In this document: one piece after another, positions 41,879-50,154 of the stretch
Position numbering within the stretch: position 1 is the first letter of the stretch
Layout of the letters: each line of letters starts with the position of its first letter
Assembly (NCBI GenBank): GCA_041686195.1
Contig: JAWLEI010000001.1
Coordinates: forward strand, 62,001-126,000
Source: Desulfovermiculus sp041686195
Lineage (GTDB): Bacteria; Desulfobacterota; Desulfovibrionia; Desulfovibrionales; Desulfothermaceae
Reading direction: 5' to 3'
Length of the DNA: 64,000 nt
Notes under the pieces: generated by a model
Told to the model about the DNA's origin: nothing
Databases searched by the model: none
What the model saw: the letters and a program-made list of their open reading frames with translations, nothing else
Made by a program: the position numbers and the translations under genes

Positions 41879-43819
41879 GTGCAGCAGGTGGATTGCCTGG
41901 GCCAAAGCATTCAAGTCACTGAGGGTCAAACCTGTCTCCAAATTTTGTCCCAGGCACTGAGCGGCAAAAAATTCAAACAGACCGTGGCCTGCCTGTGCAA
42001 TGGCCGGTTACTGGATCTCAAGGCCATGGTTCCCCCGGAGTGTGACCAGATTGAACCTGTTTTCCTGCACAGTGAACAGGGTCTGGAAATACTGCGCCAC
42101 AGTGCAGCCCATGTGATGGCTGAGGCCGTAAAAAAGCTCTTTCCTACAGCCAAGGTCACCATCGGCCCGGCAATTGAAAATGGATTTTACTACGACTTTG
42201 ATTTCGAGCGCAGCTTCACTCCGGAGGACCTTGAACATATTGAAAGAGTGATGTCCGAAAGCATAGAGGCTGATCTGCCCTTTGAACGCCAGGTGTTAAG
42301 CCGGGACCAGGCCCGAAAGTTCTTTTCCCGGATCAATGAAGCCTATAAGTTAGAACTCCTGGATGAAATGGAAGACGACCAGGTCTCCATCTATTCACAT
42401 GATGAGTTCACCGATCTTTGCCGCGGGCCGCACCTTCCTTCCACCGGGCACATTCAGGCCTTCAAGCTGACCAGCGTTGCCGGGGCCTATTGGCGGGGAG
42501 ACGAAAACAGGCCCATGCTTCAACGCATTTACGGCACTGCTTTTGCCGACTCCAAGGCATTAAAATCATACTTGGCCCATCTGGAAGAGGCCAGGAAGCG
42601 GGATCACCGCCGCCTTGGCCCTCAGTTGGACCTGTTCAGTTTTTCCGACGAAGTCGGGCCGGGAATGCCTATTTTTCATCCCAACGGAGCCTTGGTCCGG
42701 ACCATTCTGGAAGATTTTGAAACCAAGGAACACCTGCGCCGGGGGTACCAGTTGGTACGCGGCCCCCAGCTCTTGCGCCGGGAGCTGTGGCAGAAGTCTG
42801 GCCATTATCAGAATTACGGCCACAACATGTATTTCTCGGAGATAGATGAGCAGGTCTATGGGCTCAAACCCATGAACTGCGTGGCCCATATGATCATTTA
42901 TAAATCATCCTTGCGCAGTTACCGGGACCTCCCAATTCGGTACTTTGAACTCGGTACCGTGCACCGGCATGAGAAGTCAGGTGTTCTGCACGGCTTGCTC
43001 CGGGTTCGCCAGTTCACCCAGGACGATGCCCACATCATCTGCCGCCCGGAACAACTGCAAGACGAAATCACCGGCATCATCCGCTTTGTCCAGGATGTCA
43101 TGAACCTGTTCGGCTTTGAATTTGAAGTGGAGCTCTCCACCCGTCCGGAAAAATCCATAGGTTCGGACCAGGATTGGGACCGGTCTACCACTGCCCTGCA
43201 CCAGGCCTTGGACAGTATGGATATGCCCTATTCCATCAATGCCGGCGATGGTGCTTTTTATGGCCCGAAAATTGACGTCAAACTCAAAGACGCTTTGGAT
43301 CGAACCTGGCAGTGCGCTACTATACAATGCGATTTCACCTTGCCCCAACACTTTGATTTGAGTTATATTGGATCGGACGGCGAAAAACATCGTCCGGTCA
43401 TGGTCCATCGCACCATTTTGGGGGCCATAGAACGCTTCATGGGGGTCTTGATCGAACACTATGCCGGAGCCCTGCCCACCTGGATGGCACCGGTTCAGGC
43501 AGTTCTGGTTACTGTGACCGAAGCCCATAATGATTTTGCAGTCCAATGTGCCCAGGAACTGCAGCAAGCAGGAATCAGAGTTCAAACTGATCTTCGAAAT
43601 GAAAAGCTGGGTTTTAAGGTGCGGGAAGCTCAGCTGTCCAAGATCCCTTATATATTGGTCATCGGCGATCATGAGGTTCAAGAACAAAGGGTCAATATCC
43701 GGTTTCGAAGCGGAAAACAGGTTGGAGCCAAATCCATCGCCGAGACAGTGGCCATGATTCAGACAGATTGCCAAGAACCCTTCAACCGTGGAGGAATGCG
43801 CTATAGCTTCACCAACTAA
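41879..43819 (+). CDS. thrS: Threonyl-tRNA synthetase
   Basis: The 646-residue class II synthetase has the N-terminal TGS domain, the editing domain with HSAAHVMAEAV, and the catalytic core. Zinc ligands lie in MNCVAHM and motif 3 is at MVHRTILGAIERFMGV, followed by the anticodon domain. It starts at GTG 41879 after CGGAGGAATACAAC. It heads the thrS-infC-rpmI-rplT-pheS-pheT group found in many bacteria. The 3' end overlaps infC. Confidence 0.98.
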   Translation: MQQVDCLGQSIQVTEGQTCLQILSQALSGKKFKQTVACLCNGRLLDLKAMVPPECDQIEPVFLHSEQGLEILRHSAAHVMAEAVKKLFPTAKVTIGPAIENGFYYDFDFERSFTPEDLEHIERVMSESIEADLPFERQVLSRDQARKFFSRINEAYKLELLDEMEDDQVSIYSHDEFTDLCRGPHLPSTGHIQAFKLTSVAGAYWRGDENRPMLQRIYGTAFADSKALKSYLAHLEEARKRDHRRLGPQLDLFSFSDEVGPGMPIFHPNGALVRTILEDFETKEHLRRGYQLVRGPQLLRRELWQKSGHYQNYGHNMYFSEIDEQVYGLKPMNCVAHMIIYKSSLRSYRDLPIRYFELGTVHRHEKSGVLHGLLRVRQFTQDDAHIICRPEQLQDEITGIIRFVQDVMNLFGFEFEVELSTRPEKSIGSDQDWDRSTTALHQALDSMDMPYSINAGDGAFYGPKIDVKLKDALDRTWQCATIQCDFTLPQHFDLSYIGSDGEKHRPVMVHRTILGAIERFMGVLIEHYAGALPTWMAPVQAVLVTVTEAHNDFAVQCAQELQQAGIRVQTDLRNEKLGFKVREAQLSKIPYILVIGDHEVQEQRVNIRFRSGKQVGAKSIAETVAMIQTDCQEPFNRGGMRYSFTN

Positions 43820-44327
43820 TGTCCGCCGCAACCACCAAATCAAGGTCCCTGAAGTACGGGTCATCAGCGATTTAGGCGAACAACTCGGCATAATGCCCAC
43901 CAAGGAAGCTTTACGGCTGGCCAACGAACAGGGGGTGGATTTAGTGGAAGTCGCCCCGCAGGCCAAACCACCGGTCTGCAAGCTTATGGACTTTGGAAAG
44001 TATCAGTACGAGCAGCGCAAAAAGAACCAGGAGGCCAAAAAGAAACAGGTTCAGGTTCAGCTCAAGGAAGTCAAGCTTCGGCCCAAAACGGACGAACATG
44101 ATCTGCAAACCAAGCTCAATCATGTGCGCCGCTTTTTATCCAAAGGGGACCGGTGCAAGATCACCCTCTTTTTCCGGGGCCGGGAAATTGTGCACAAGGA
44201 ACAAGGGAAGGCCATCCTGGACAATGTACTGCAAGAGATCTCTGATGTGGCCCGCCTGGAGCAGGAACCGAAGTTTGAAGGCCGAACCATGCATATGATT
44301 GTCGCCCCCTTGTCTCCGAAAAAATAG
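43803..44327 (+). CDS. infC: Translation initiation factor IF-3, probable ATA start
   Basis: IF-3 checks initiator tRNA pairing and prevents subunit reassociation. From the ATA at 43803 the protein is 174 residues (IASPTNVRRNHQIKVPEVRV), with the N-terminal EQLGIMPTKEAL and C-terminal KITLFFRGREIVHKEQGK domains. GGAGG at 43790-43794 is eight bases before this ATA, while the more usual GTG at 43788 has no ribosome site. Unusual AUU/AUC/AUA starts are the known basis of IF-3 autoregulation. It overlaps the thrS end by 17 bases. Confidence 0.9.
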   Translation: MASPTNVRRNHQIKVPEVRVISDLGEQLGIMPTKEALRLANEQGVDLVEVAPQAKPPVCKLMDFGKYQYEQRKKNQEAKKKQVQVQLKEVKLRPKTDEHDLQTKLNHVRRFLSKGDRCKITLFFRGREIVHKEQGKAILDNVLQEISDVARLEQEPKFEGRTMHMIVAPLSPKK

Positions 44328-44349
44328 ATGACCGGACCCTCAGGCATTT

Positions 44350-44397
44350 ACGGACGCGGTGGATTCCTTCATGCTGGAATTCGTCCGTCCTTTTTTT
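44350..44397 (+). terminator. Attenuator-like hairpin between infC and rpmI
   Basis: ACGGACG (44350-44356) pairs with CGTCCGT (44382-44388) over an inner ATTCC/GGAAT stem, followed by seven T residues at 44391-44397. This is a good intrinsic terminator placed 80 bases before rpmI. It could work with L20 or another factor to set rpmI-rplT expression, or simply reduce readthrough. Confidence 0.7.
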
Positions 44398-44477
44398 ATT
44401 CGCACCTGAAAAGAACGATGTGGAACGAGTGCTCACAGTGTATTTTCACCAAACACACTGGAAAAGGGAGAAAAAAT

Positions 44478-44672
44478 ATGCCCAAAATGAAAACGCACCG
44501 CGGAGCAGCCAAGCGGTTCAAAGTCACCGGCAGCGGCTCCATCCGCCGCAGAAAGGCTTTTCACAGCCATATTCTGACCAAGAAAAGCCCGAAGAGAAAA
44601 CGAAATCTGCGTCAGCCGGTCACTGTGGACCAAGCCAATATCAAGGCTGTTCGCAGGCAGCTTTTGGTTTAG
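44478..44672 (+). CDS. rpmI: 50S ribosomal protein L35
   Basis: This 64-residue protein begins MPKMKTHRGAAKRFKVTGSG and is rich in basic residues, matching L35. The ATG at 44478 follows GGGAGAAAAAAT; the longer upstream frame is not credible. It lies between infC and rplT, as usual. Confidence 0.97.
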   Translation: MPKMKTHRGAAKRFKVTGSGSIRRRKAFHSHILTKKSPKRKRNLRQPVTVDQANIKAVRRQLLV

Positions 44673-44727
44673 AACAAAAGCCTGACCATTGGCAAGAAAC
44701 TATTAACCGATTCCAAGGAGCTTATTC

Positions 44728-45081
44728 ATGCGCATTAAACGAGGCAAGACTGCGCATCAACGCCACAAAAAATACCTGAAGATGGCCAAGGGCTACCGGG
44801 GAGGCCGGAGCAAGCTCTTTCGCACTGCCCGGGAAACGGTGGAACACGCCCTGTGCAACGCCTACCGGGACAGGAAACGCAAAAAACGTGAATTCCGCAA
44901 GTTATGGATTATGCGCATTAATGCGGCAACCAGAGCGCACGGCCTGAGCTATAGCCGATTCATGGCCAAACTCAAGGCCAATGATGTCCAGCTCAATCGC
45001 AAGGTATTGGCGGATATGGCTGTTTTCGATCAAAACGGCTTCGCCCAGCTGGTGTCCATGGTCAACGCAAAGGAACATTAA
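44728..45081 (+). CDS. rplT: 50S ribosomal protein L20
   Basis: The 117-residue protein starts MRIKRGKTAHQRHKKYLKMAKG and has the C-terminal domain with MRINAATRAHGLSYSRFM. L20 is needed for early assembly of the large subunit and, in several bacteria, represses rpmI-rplT. It lies between rpmI and pheS; pheS starts two bases after its stop. Confidence 0.98.
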   Translation: MRIKRGKTAHQRHKKYLKMAKGYRGGRSKLFRTARETVEHALCNAYRDRKRKKREFRKLWIMRINAATRAHGLSYSRFMAKLKANDVQLNRKVLADMAVFDQNGFAQLVSMVNAKEH

Positions 45082-45083
45082 AG

Positions 45084-46151
45084 GTGAATAATTTCGGCTC
45101 AGATTTTGGGCAGTGTTTAGAGCACCTCCGGGAGGAGGGGCTCAAGACCATCCACACTGCGTCCACTCCAGAGGAGATCGAACAGGCCCGGATTACCTAT
45201 CTGGGCCGGAAAGGCAAACTGGCCCAGCATCTTGCTTCCTTGCCTTCGCTCCCCAAAGAGGAGCGTCCTCAGGCTGGGGAAAAAGCCAACCGTATCAAGC
45301 AGGAGCTGACCCTAGCCCTCCAGGAGGCCAAATCCCGGCTGGAACAAGAGGTCCAGGATCACAAAAGGGCTGCTTTTGATCCTACCCTGCCTGGACGCAA
45401 GCCATGGATCGGCACCCAGCATCCGATCAGCCAGGTCTTGGATGAGATCTGCCAGGTATTTGCGAGCATTGGCTTTGATGTGGTCACCGGACCTGAGGTG
45501 GAAACAGACTTCTATAATTTTGAAGCCTTGAACATACCTCAAGATCATCCGGCCCGGGACATGCAGGACACCTTGTATATATCTGATGCCATTGTTCTGC
45601 GTACCCACACCTCTCCTCTGCAGATCCGGACCATGCTCACTCGCGAGCCCCCGGTAGCTGCAGTTGCTCCGGGCAAGGTTTACCGCCGGGATGCAGATCT
45701 GACCCATTCACCTATGTTTCATCAAATTGAGGGTTTTTTGGTTGATTCCCGGGTGAGTATGGCTGATCTGCGCGGCACATTAACCTATTTTGTCCAGCAC
45801 ATCTTCGATCCAAAGACCCGGGTACGTTTTCGTCCCAGTTTTTTCCCTTTTACCGAACCCAGTGCAGAGGTAGACATAAGCTGCGTTATCTGCAATGGAT
45901 CGGGTTGGGTCCTGGGACAGCCCTGCCGGGTCTGTAAGCAGACCGGCTGGGTTGAAATACTCGGCTGCGGAATGATTGATCCGGCTGTATTTTCAGCTGT
46001 AGGCTACGATCCCGAGGCCTTTACCGGTTTTGCATTCGGCCTGGGGGTGGAACGGGTTGCAATGCTCAAGTACGGAATAGACGATCTGCGCTTGTTTTTT
46101 GACAACGACCTGCGATTTCTGCACCAGTTTCAAGGTCCACCCCGGATCTAA
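45084..46151 (+). CDS. pheS: Phenylalanyl-tRNA synthetase alpha subunit
   Basis: PheS forms the catalytic half of the heterotetramer. The 355-residue protein has the N-terminal coiled coil (EEIEQARITYLGRKGKLAQ), then the class II core with the glycine-rich GFAFGLGVERVAMLKYGIDD. A short insertion carries two CxxC pairs (CVIC and CRVC), a zinc-ribbon addition seen in several bacterial groups. The start is GTG 45084, two bases after rplT. PheT follows after a 145-base gap. Confidence 0.97.
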   Translation: MNNFGSDFGQCLEHLREEGLKTIHTASTPEEIEQARITYLGRKGKLAQHLASLPSLPKEERPQAGEKANRIKQELTLALQEAKSRLEQEVQDHKRAAFDPTLPGRKPWIGTQHPISQVLDEICQVFASIGFDVVTGPEVETDFYNFEALNIPQDHPARDMQDTLYISDAIVLRTHTSPLQIRTMLTREPPVAAVAPGKVYRRDADLTHSPMFHQIEGFLVDSRVSMADLRGTLTYFVQHIFDPKTRVRFRPSFFPFTEPSAEVDISCVICNGSGWVLGQPCRVCKQTGWVEILGCGMIDPAVFSAVGYDPEAFTGFAFGLGVERVAMLKYGIDDLRLFFDNDLRFLHQFQGPPRI

Positions 46152-46296
46152 GCGCTCACAATTGTTTTTTTTCAGCCAAGCCTTGGGCTTTGCTCCTGCT
46201 GTCAAATCCATCCTTTTTTCAATCCAGCAAAGGCCCTGCGAGCATTCTGCCTGCATAATTTAAGGATGTGCGGGGCCGTGCTGTGCGAGGAATACA

Positions 46297-48711
46297 ATGC
46301 TACTCAGCATCGACTGGCTCACTGAGCTCACCCCATATGACGGTTCCCTGGACGACCTGGCTCATTTGCTGACCATGCTGGGTCTGGAAGTCGAGGAAAT
46401 CCTGTACCCATTTGCCCACCTGGACGATTTTGTCGTCGGCCGGATCACTGACTGTATCACCCATCCCAATGCGGACAAGCTGAAGCTGTGTTCCGTAGAT
46501 GTGGGGCAGGGAGAAATGCTGGATATCGTTTGCGGCGCTCCCAATGTTGCAAAGGGACAAAACGTGATCGTAGCCCGGGTAGGCACCGTTTTGCCCGGCG
46601 GGCAACCCATTGAGAAGGTGAGCATTCGCGGCCAGGAGTCAGCGGGCATGATCCTCTCGGAAAAAGAGATGGACTTAAGCGATGATCATTCCGGGATAAA
46701 GGTTTTGGATGAACACCACAGTCCAGGCACCCCATTATCCCGGGCCCTTGGACTGGACTCTGTTTTTTTCGATCTGGGCATAACCCCCAACCGGCCGGAC
46801 TGTCTCAGCGTGTTGGGTGTGGCCAGAGAGGTGGCCGCGGCCTGCAGCCTTTCTCTCACTTTACCCCGGCTCTCTTTATCCGAAGAAGATCCGGACAGTT
46901 CCACCCTCTTGCAGGTATGCATAGAGGACCCAGATCTCTGCCCCCTGTACCAGGCCAGGATTATTGAAGACATTACTCTGGGGCCGAGTCCGGATTGGCT
47001 CCGCTGCCGCCTTTTGGGCATGGGCATCCGGCCGATCAACACTATTGTCGATGCCACGAATTACGTCATGCTCGAACTGGGCCAACCTCTGCATGCCTTT
47101 GATCGCCATCATGTCGGCGGAAATCTGATTCGTGTGGCCCGGGCCAGCCAGGGAATGAGTTTTACCACTCTGGACGGACAGGATCGAATCCTGAGCCAGG
47201 ACGACCTGCTGATCTGGGATGCGCAACGACCCATTGCCCTGGCTGGGGTTATGGGTGGTGCGAACAGCGAGATCACCGCATCGAGCACTTCTCTGGTATT
47301 GGAGTCTGCTGTCTTTGATCCGGCCACTGTTCGAAAGACTGGCCGCAGGCTGGGCCTTTCAAGTGAATCCGCCTATCGCTTTGAACGCGGGGTGGATCAG
47401 CCTGGCTCCGCCTTTGCCCTGGACCGGGCGGCCCAGCTCATCCAATCCCTGGCTGGAGGCCGGATTTTACGCAATAAGGTTCAATCCGAGCCCCATCCCT
47501 GGAAGGCAATCAGTCTGCCTTTCCGCCCTCACCGCTCCAGAAATCTTCTCGCCCTGGATGTTGATGACGATTTTTGCCGTCAGACATTGTCTAACCTGGG
47601 TTGCCAGGTAGAGGGAACCGATTCGAAATGGCAGATCACCCCGCCGAGCTATCGCCTTGATCTTCTGCGGGAAGTAGATCTTATTGAAGAGATTGGCCGG
47701 GTCTATGGCCTGGAATCCATTCCTACAACCCTGCCCCGGATCAATAAATCATTGCACCAGGCCCCTCATCCGGAACAGGGGACGGCTGGATATCACTTTT
47801 TGCGTCAAATCAAAGCCTGGGCCCAGGGACTCGGCCTGAGCGAAGCTATTAATTTCAGCTTTGTCGGCGGTCAGGAGATGGATCAACTGAACCTGCCCCA
47901 AGAGGATAGAGTTTTGGTGCACAATCCCTTGAGCGCGGACCAGGATACCCTGCGGACCGCGTTAACCCCCGGACTGCTGCGTAATGTGCGCATAAATATC
48001 GACCAGGGGGCCGGCAGCTGCCGTTTTTTTGAAGTGGCCAGAATCTTTCTCGCAGACCCAGAATCAGAAACCACTGTGCGTGAGCACACCCGTCTTGGTC
48101 TTCTGCTCACTGGAACCAGACATCCCCAAACCTGGCCTCATACGCAGGAAGAGGCGGATTATCTGGACCTCAAGGGCATCATGGAAAATCTGTTCCAAAC
48201 TTTGGGGCTGGATGGCTGCCGCTTTGTCCAGGAAGAAAGCCATCCGTTTTTAGATCCCGGCGTGGGCATACGACTTGGTCAGGCCGCCCTCGGCTTTATA
48301 GGCCGGCTCAAGCCGAAACAGGCCAAGATCTATCACGCCAGAACACCGATCTGGGTAGGAGAATTAAATCTCGATTTCATGGCCCGTCATTTTCAAAACC
48401 AGAAGATTGAATATCGTCCGTGGGCCAAATTTCCTCCAGTCCATCGGGATATGACCGTGATATCCGGTCCTGAGGTGGCCTTTGCCCAGATCAAGGACGT
48501 CATTGAACAGGAAACAAGGCATGGCTGCCTGGAAGAAGTCCGACTGCTCGATCTGTACCAGCCTTCAGAGCAGACCGAACGGCACCTGACCTTGCGCATG
48601 CGTTATCGGGATGCAGAAAAGACCCTGACCGACAGGGAGGTGGACGCTCTGCACTCTGCTTTGGGCCAATCATTGACCACCAAACTCCCGGTCCGTTTTC
48701 CGGCCAGCTGA
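46297..48711 (+). CDS. pheT: Phenylalanyl-tRNA synthetase beta subunit
   Basis: PheT binds the tRNA and edits misacylated tyrosine. The 804-residue protein has the N-terminal EMAP-like tRNA-binding domain (VVGRITDCITHPNADKLKLC), B3/B4 editing, B5 and the C-terminal FDX-ACB anticodon domain (EYRPWAKFPPVHRDMTVIS). The 145-base gap before it contains an imperfect inverted repeat (GGGCTTTGCT with AGCAAAGGCCC) that might be an attenuator. GAGGAAT precedes the ATG. Confidence 0.97.
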   Translation: MLLSIDWLTELTPYDGSLDDLAHLLTMLGLEVEEILYPFAHLDDFVVGRITDCITHPNADKLKLCSVDVGQGEMLDIVCGAPNVAKGQNVIVARVGTVLPGGQPIEKVSIRGQESAGMILSEKEMDLSDDHSGIKVLDEHHSPGTPLSRALGLDSVFFDLGITPNRPDCLSVLGVAREVAAACSLSLTLPRLSLSEEDPDSSTLLQVCIEDPDLCPLYQARIIEDITLGPSPDWLRCRLLGMGIRPINTIVDATNYVMLELGQPLHAFDRHHVGGNLIRVARASQGMSFTTLDGQDRILSQDDLLIWDAQRPIALAGVMGGANSEITASSTSLVLESAVFDPATVRKTGRRLGLSSESAYRFERGVDQPGSAFALDRAAQLIQSLAGGRILRNKVQSEPHPWKAISLPFRPHRSRNLLALDVDDDFCRQTLSNLGCQVEGTDSKWQITPPSYRLDLLREVDLIEEIGRVYGLESIPTTLPRINKSLHQAPHPEQGTAGYHFLRQIKAWAQGLGLSEAINFSFVGGQEMDQLNLPQEDRVLVHNPLSADQDTLRTALTPGLLRNVRINIDQGAGSCRFFEVARIFLADPESETTVREHTRLGLLLTGTRHPQTWPHTQEEADYLDLKGIMENLFQTLGLDGCRFVQEESHPFLDPGVGIRLGQAALGFIGRLKPKQAKIYHARTPIWVGELNLDFMARHFQNQKIEYRPWAKFPPVHRDMTVISGPEVAFAQIKDVIEQETRHGCLEEVRLLDLYQPSEQTERHLTLRMRYRDAEKTLTDREVDALHSALGQSLTTKLPVRFPAS

Positions 48712-48719
48712 GGGAGCCT

Positions 48720-49199
48720 ATGCCCAGCCGGGAAGAGCGGACCTATAAGATCGGCCACGCGGCCCATCTCCTGGACCTTGAGCCGTATGTGCTCCGCTTT
48801 TGGGAGACCGAATTTCCTCAGCTCAAACCAATCCGCACCCCGAAGGGCCAGCGCCTGTACACCGAGGCCCATTTGCGCCTTATTGCCCGCATCAAGACCC
48901 TGCTCTACGAGCACGGCCTGACCATTGACGGAGCTCGCCGCAAGCTGGATCAGGATCATCAATGGCTGAATATGCTTACCGACATTCACATCGAGCTTTT
49001 AGATATCCGCCGCACCCTGCTTTCCGGACCGATTGTACCCCACACCCATGCCTCCGGCCAAGCAAAGGGGGACCGGGCAGATATGGACTCAGGCCAGAAG
49101 CAAGGGGACCAGGACCGGGACCAGCAAACTGAGGACGATACCGTTGACGACCGCGAGCAGGGAGAGCCTGGTCCCCACCAACCGGTGAATGACGGGTAA
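48720..49199 (+). CDS. MerR-like DNA-binding protein
   Basis: The first 75 residues form a MerR-type winged helix (YKIGHAAHLLDLEPYVLRFWE and GQRLYTEAHLRLIARIKTLL). The middle is a coiled-coil-like linker, and the last 60 residues are acidic and low-complexity (GDQDRDQQTEDDTVDD). The C-terminal 37 codons are antisense to the end of the lysO-like gene. It starts eight bases after pheT, a position often taken by MerR-like genes in this operon. Its effector and targets are unknown. Confidence 0.9.
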   Translation: MPSREERTYKIGHAAHLLDLEPYVLRFWETEFPQLKPIRTPKGQRLYTEAHLRLIARIKTLLYEHGLTIDGARRKLDQDHQWLNMLTDIHIELLDIRRTLLSGPIVPHTHASGQAKGDRADMDSGQKQGDQDRDQQTEDDTVDDREQGEPGPHQPVNDG

Positions 49200-49688
49200 T
49201 GTCGTATCCATGCTGGTGGCCCCGCCGCTCGCTATGGGAGCCAGCCGGCCCCAGTACTTGTACATGACCGGAGCCAGGGCCAGGGTGATTACCTCTCGAA
49301 AGACATTGGACAACAGGGCGATAACTCCCAGCTCTTCACCGTGCAGCTGAGTGATGAGGATGCTCGACAGGCTGTAGTAGCCAAATCCGGCCCCTACTGC
49401 CAGGCCTTCGCGTATATGGGCAATACCGAGCAAAACAGCGACTGTTCCTGCTCCCAGCAAAGATCCGACCACCACAGCTGCTGGCAGGAGCAGGCCGGGA
49501 ACGTTTATGCGCAGCAAGCTCTGCACCGCACGCTTATCAGCCCCGATCCCTATCCCCACGCAGGTCAAGAGAGCAAAAAGGACATACATTTCATACCCGG
49601 CCTGCAGCAGATTCGGAGGGAACACTTTTCCCCAGCCGGCCAGGATGCCGACTCCAAAGGCGGCCAACAAAAGCAGGCTACCCTTCAT
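49089..49688 (-). CDS. LysO-like lysine exporter, C-terminal part
   Basis: This 199-residue membrane protein has about six helices and matches the C-terminal portion of LysO/YbjE, with GFGYYSLSSILITQLHGEE and GGATSMDTTLPVI, conserved in the lysine exporter. The N-terminal part is a separate upstream gene overlapping by 11 bases, so the transporter is split in two. Its 3' end overlaps the convergent MerR-like gene by 111 bases. Confidence 0.9.
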   Translation of the reverse strand: MKGSLLLLAAFGVGILAGWGKVFPPNLLQAGYEMYVLFALLTCVGIGIGADKRAVQSLLRINVPGLLLPAAVVVGSLLGAGTVAVLLGIAHIREGLAVGAGFGYYSLSSILITQLHGEELGVIALLSNVFREVITLALAPVMYKYWGRLAPIASGGATSMDTTLPVIHRLVGTRLSLLAVVNGIVLSLLVPVLVPLLLA

Positions 49689-49959
49689 ATGTATCTCCAG
49701 GCAAAAGCCGCTCCACGGGTTTGGCCCCCAACAGGCTGCCGACGATGGCCCCCACAGCCAGCATCAAACCTTCCCAGCCAAGAGACCATAAATTGTTCAT
49801 AATCTCAGCATTTGACCCAATAACCGCTCCCAGGAGAAACAGAAGAACGATCACCAGGACCTCGCTGAGTTGGGAAATACCATGCATAAGACGTTTTTTG
49901 TGTCCAATTCGTGTCCCAAGAACAATACCGGCCCCAAAAAAAAGAATGATCCAGGCCAT
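49678..49959 (-). CDS. LysO-like exporter, N-terminal part
   Basis: This 93-residue protein has three helices and corresponds to the N-terminal region of LysO (GIVLGTRIGHKKRLMHGISQ). In E. coli the two parts are one 299-residue protein. The 11-base overlap with the downstream gene suggests both are made and pair in the membrane. It is divergent from the aspartate aminotransferase gene; the 195-base gap between them shows no strong promoter. Confidence 0.88.
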   Translation of the reverse strand: MAWIILFFGAGIVLGTRIGHKKRLMHGISQLSEVLVIVLLFLLGAVIGSNAEIMNNLWSLGWEGLMLAVGAIVGSLLGAKPVERLLPGDTYEG

Positions 49960-50154
49960 GGTGCCTCCCTTGTTTCAAGTATTGACCCGGATGTGGGGCT
50001 GTAGCATAAGCGGTCCCGGCTGGCAAACAAAGACTGGATTTGTTGCGTGAAATAACATATGCACGTAATCTGTTCTGCACAGAAAAGACCCACAGATACC
50101 TGATAAGACGGGATGACGAAACTCGACAAAGCCAAACTCAAGGAGAAAGATAGT

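Noticed and set aside
42977..43981. A 334-codon open frame on the minus strand through thrS and infC
   Set aside because: It is antisense to two well-identified genes and shows no domain or ribosome site.
46140..46175. TCACAATTGT after pheS, considered as a Rex half-site
   Set aside because: The symmetry is a short ACAATTGT palindrome, not the spaced Rex arms. It lies inside a translation operon with no redox link.
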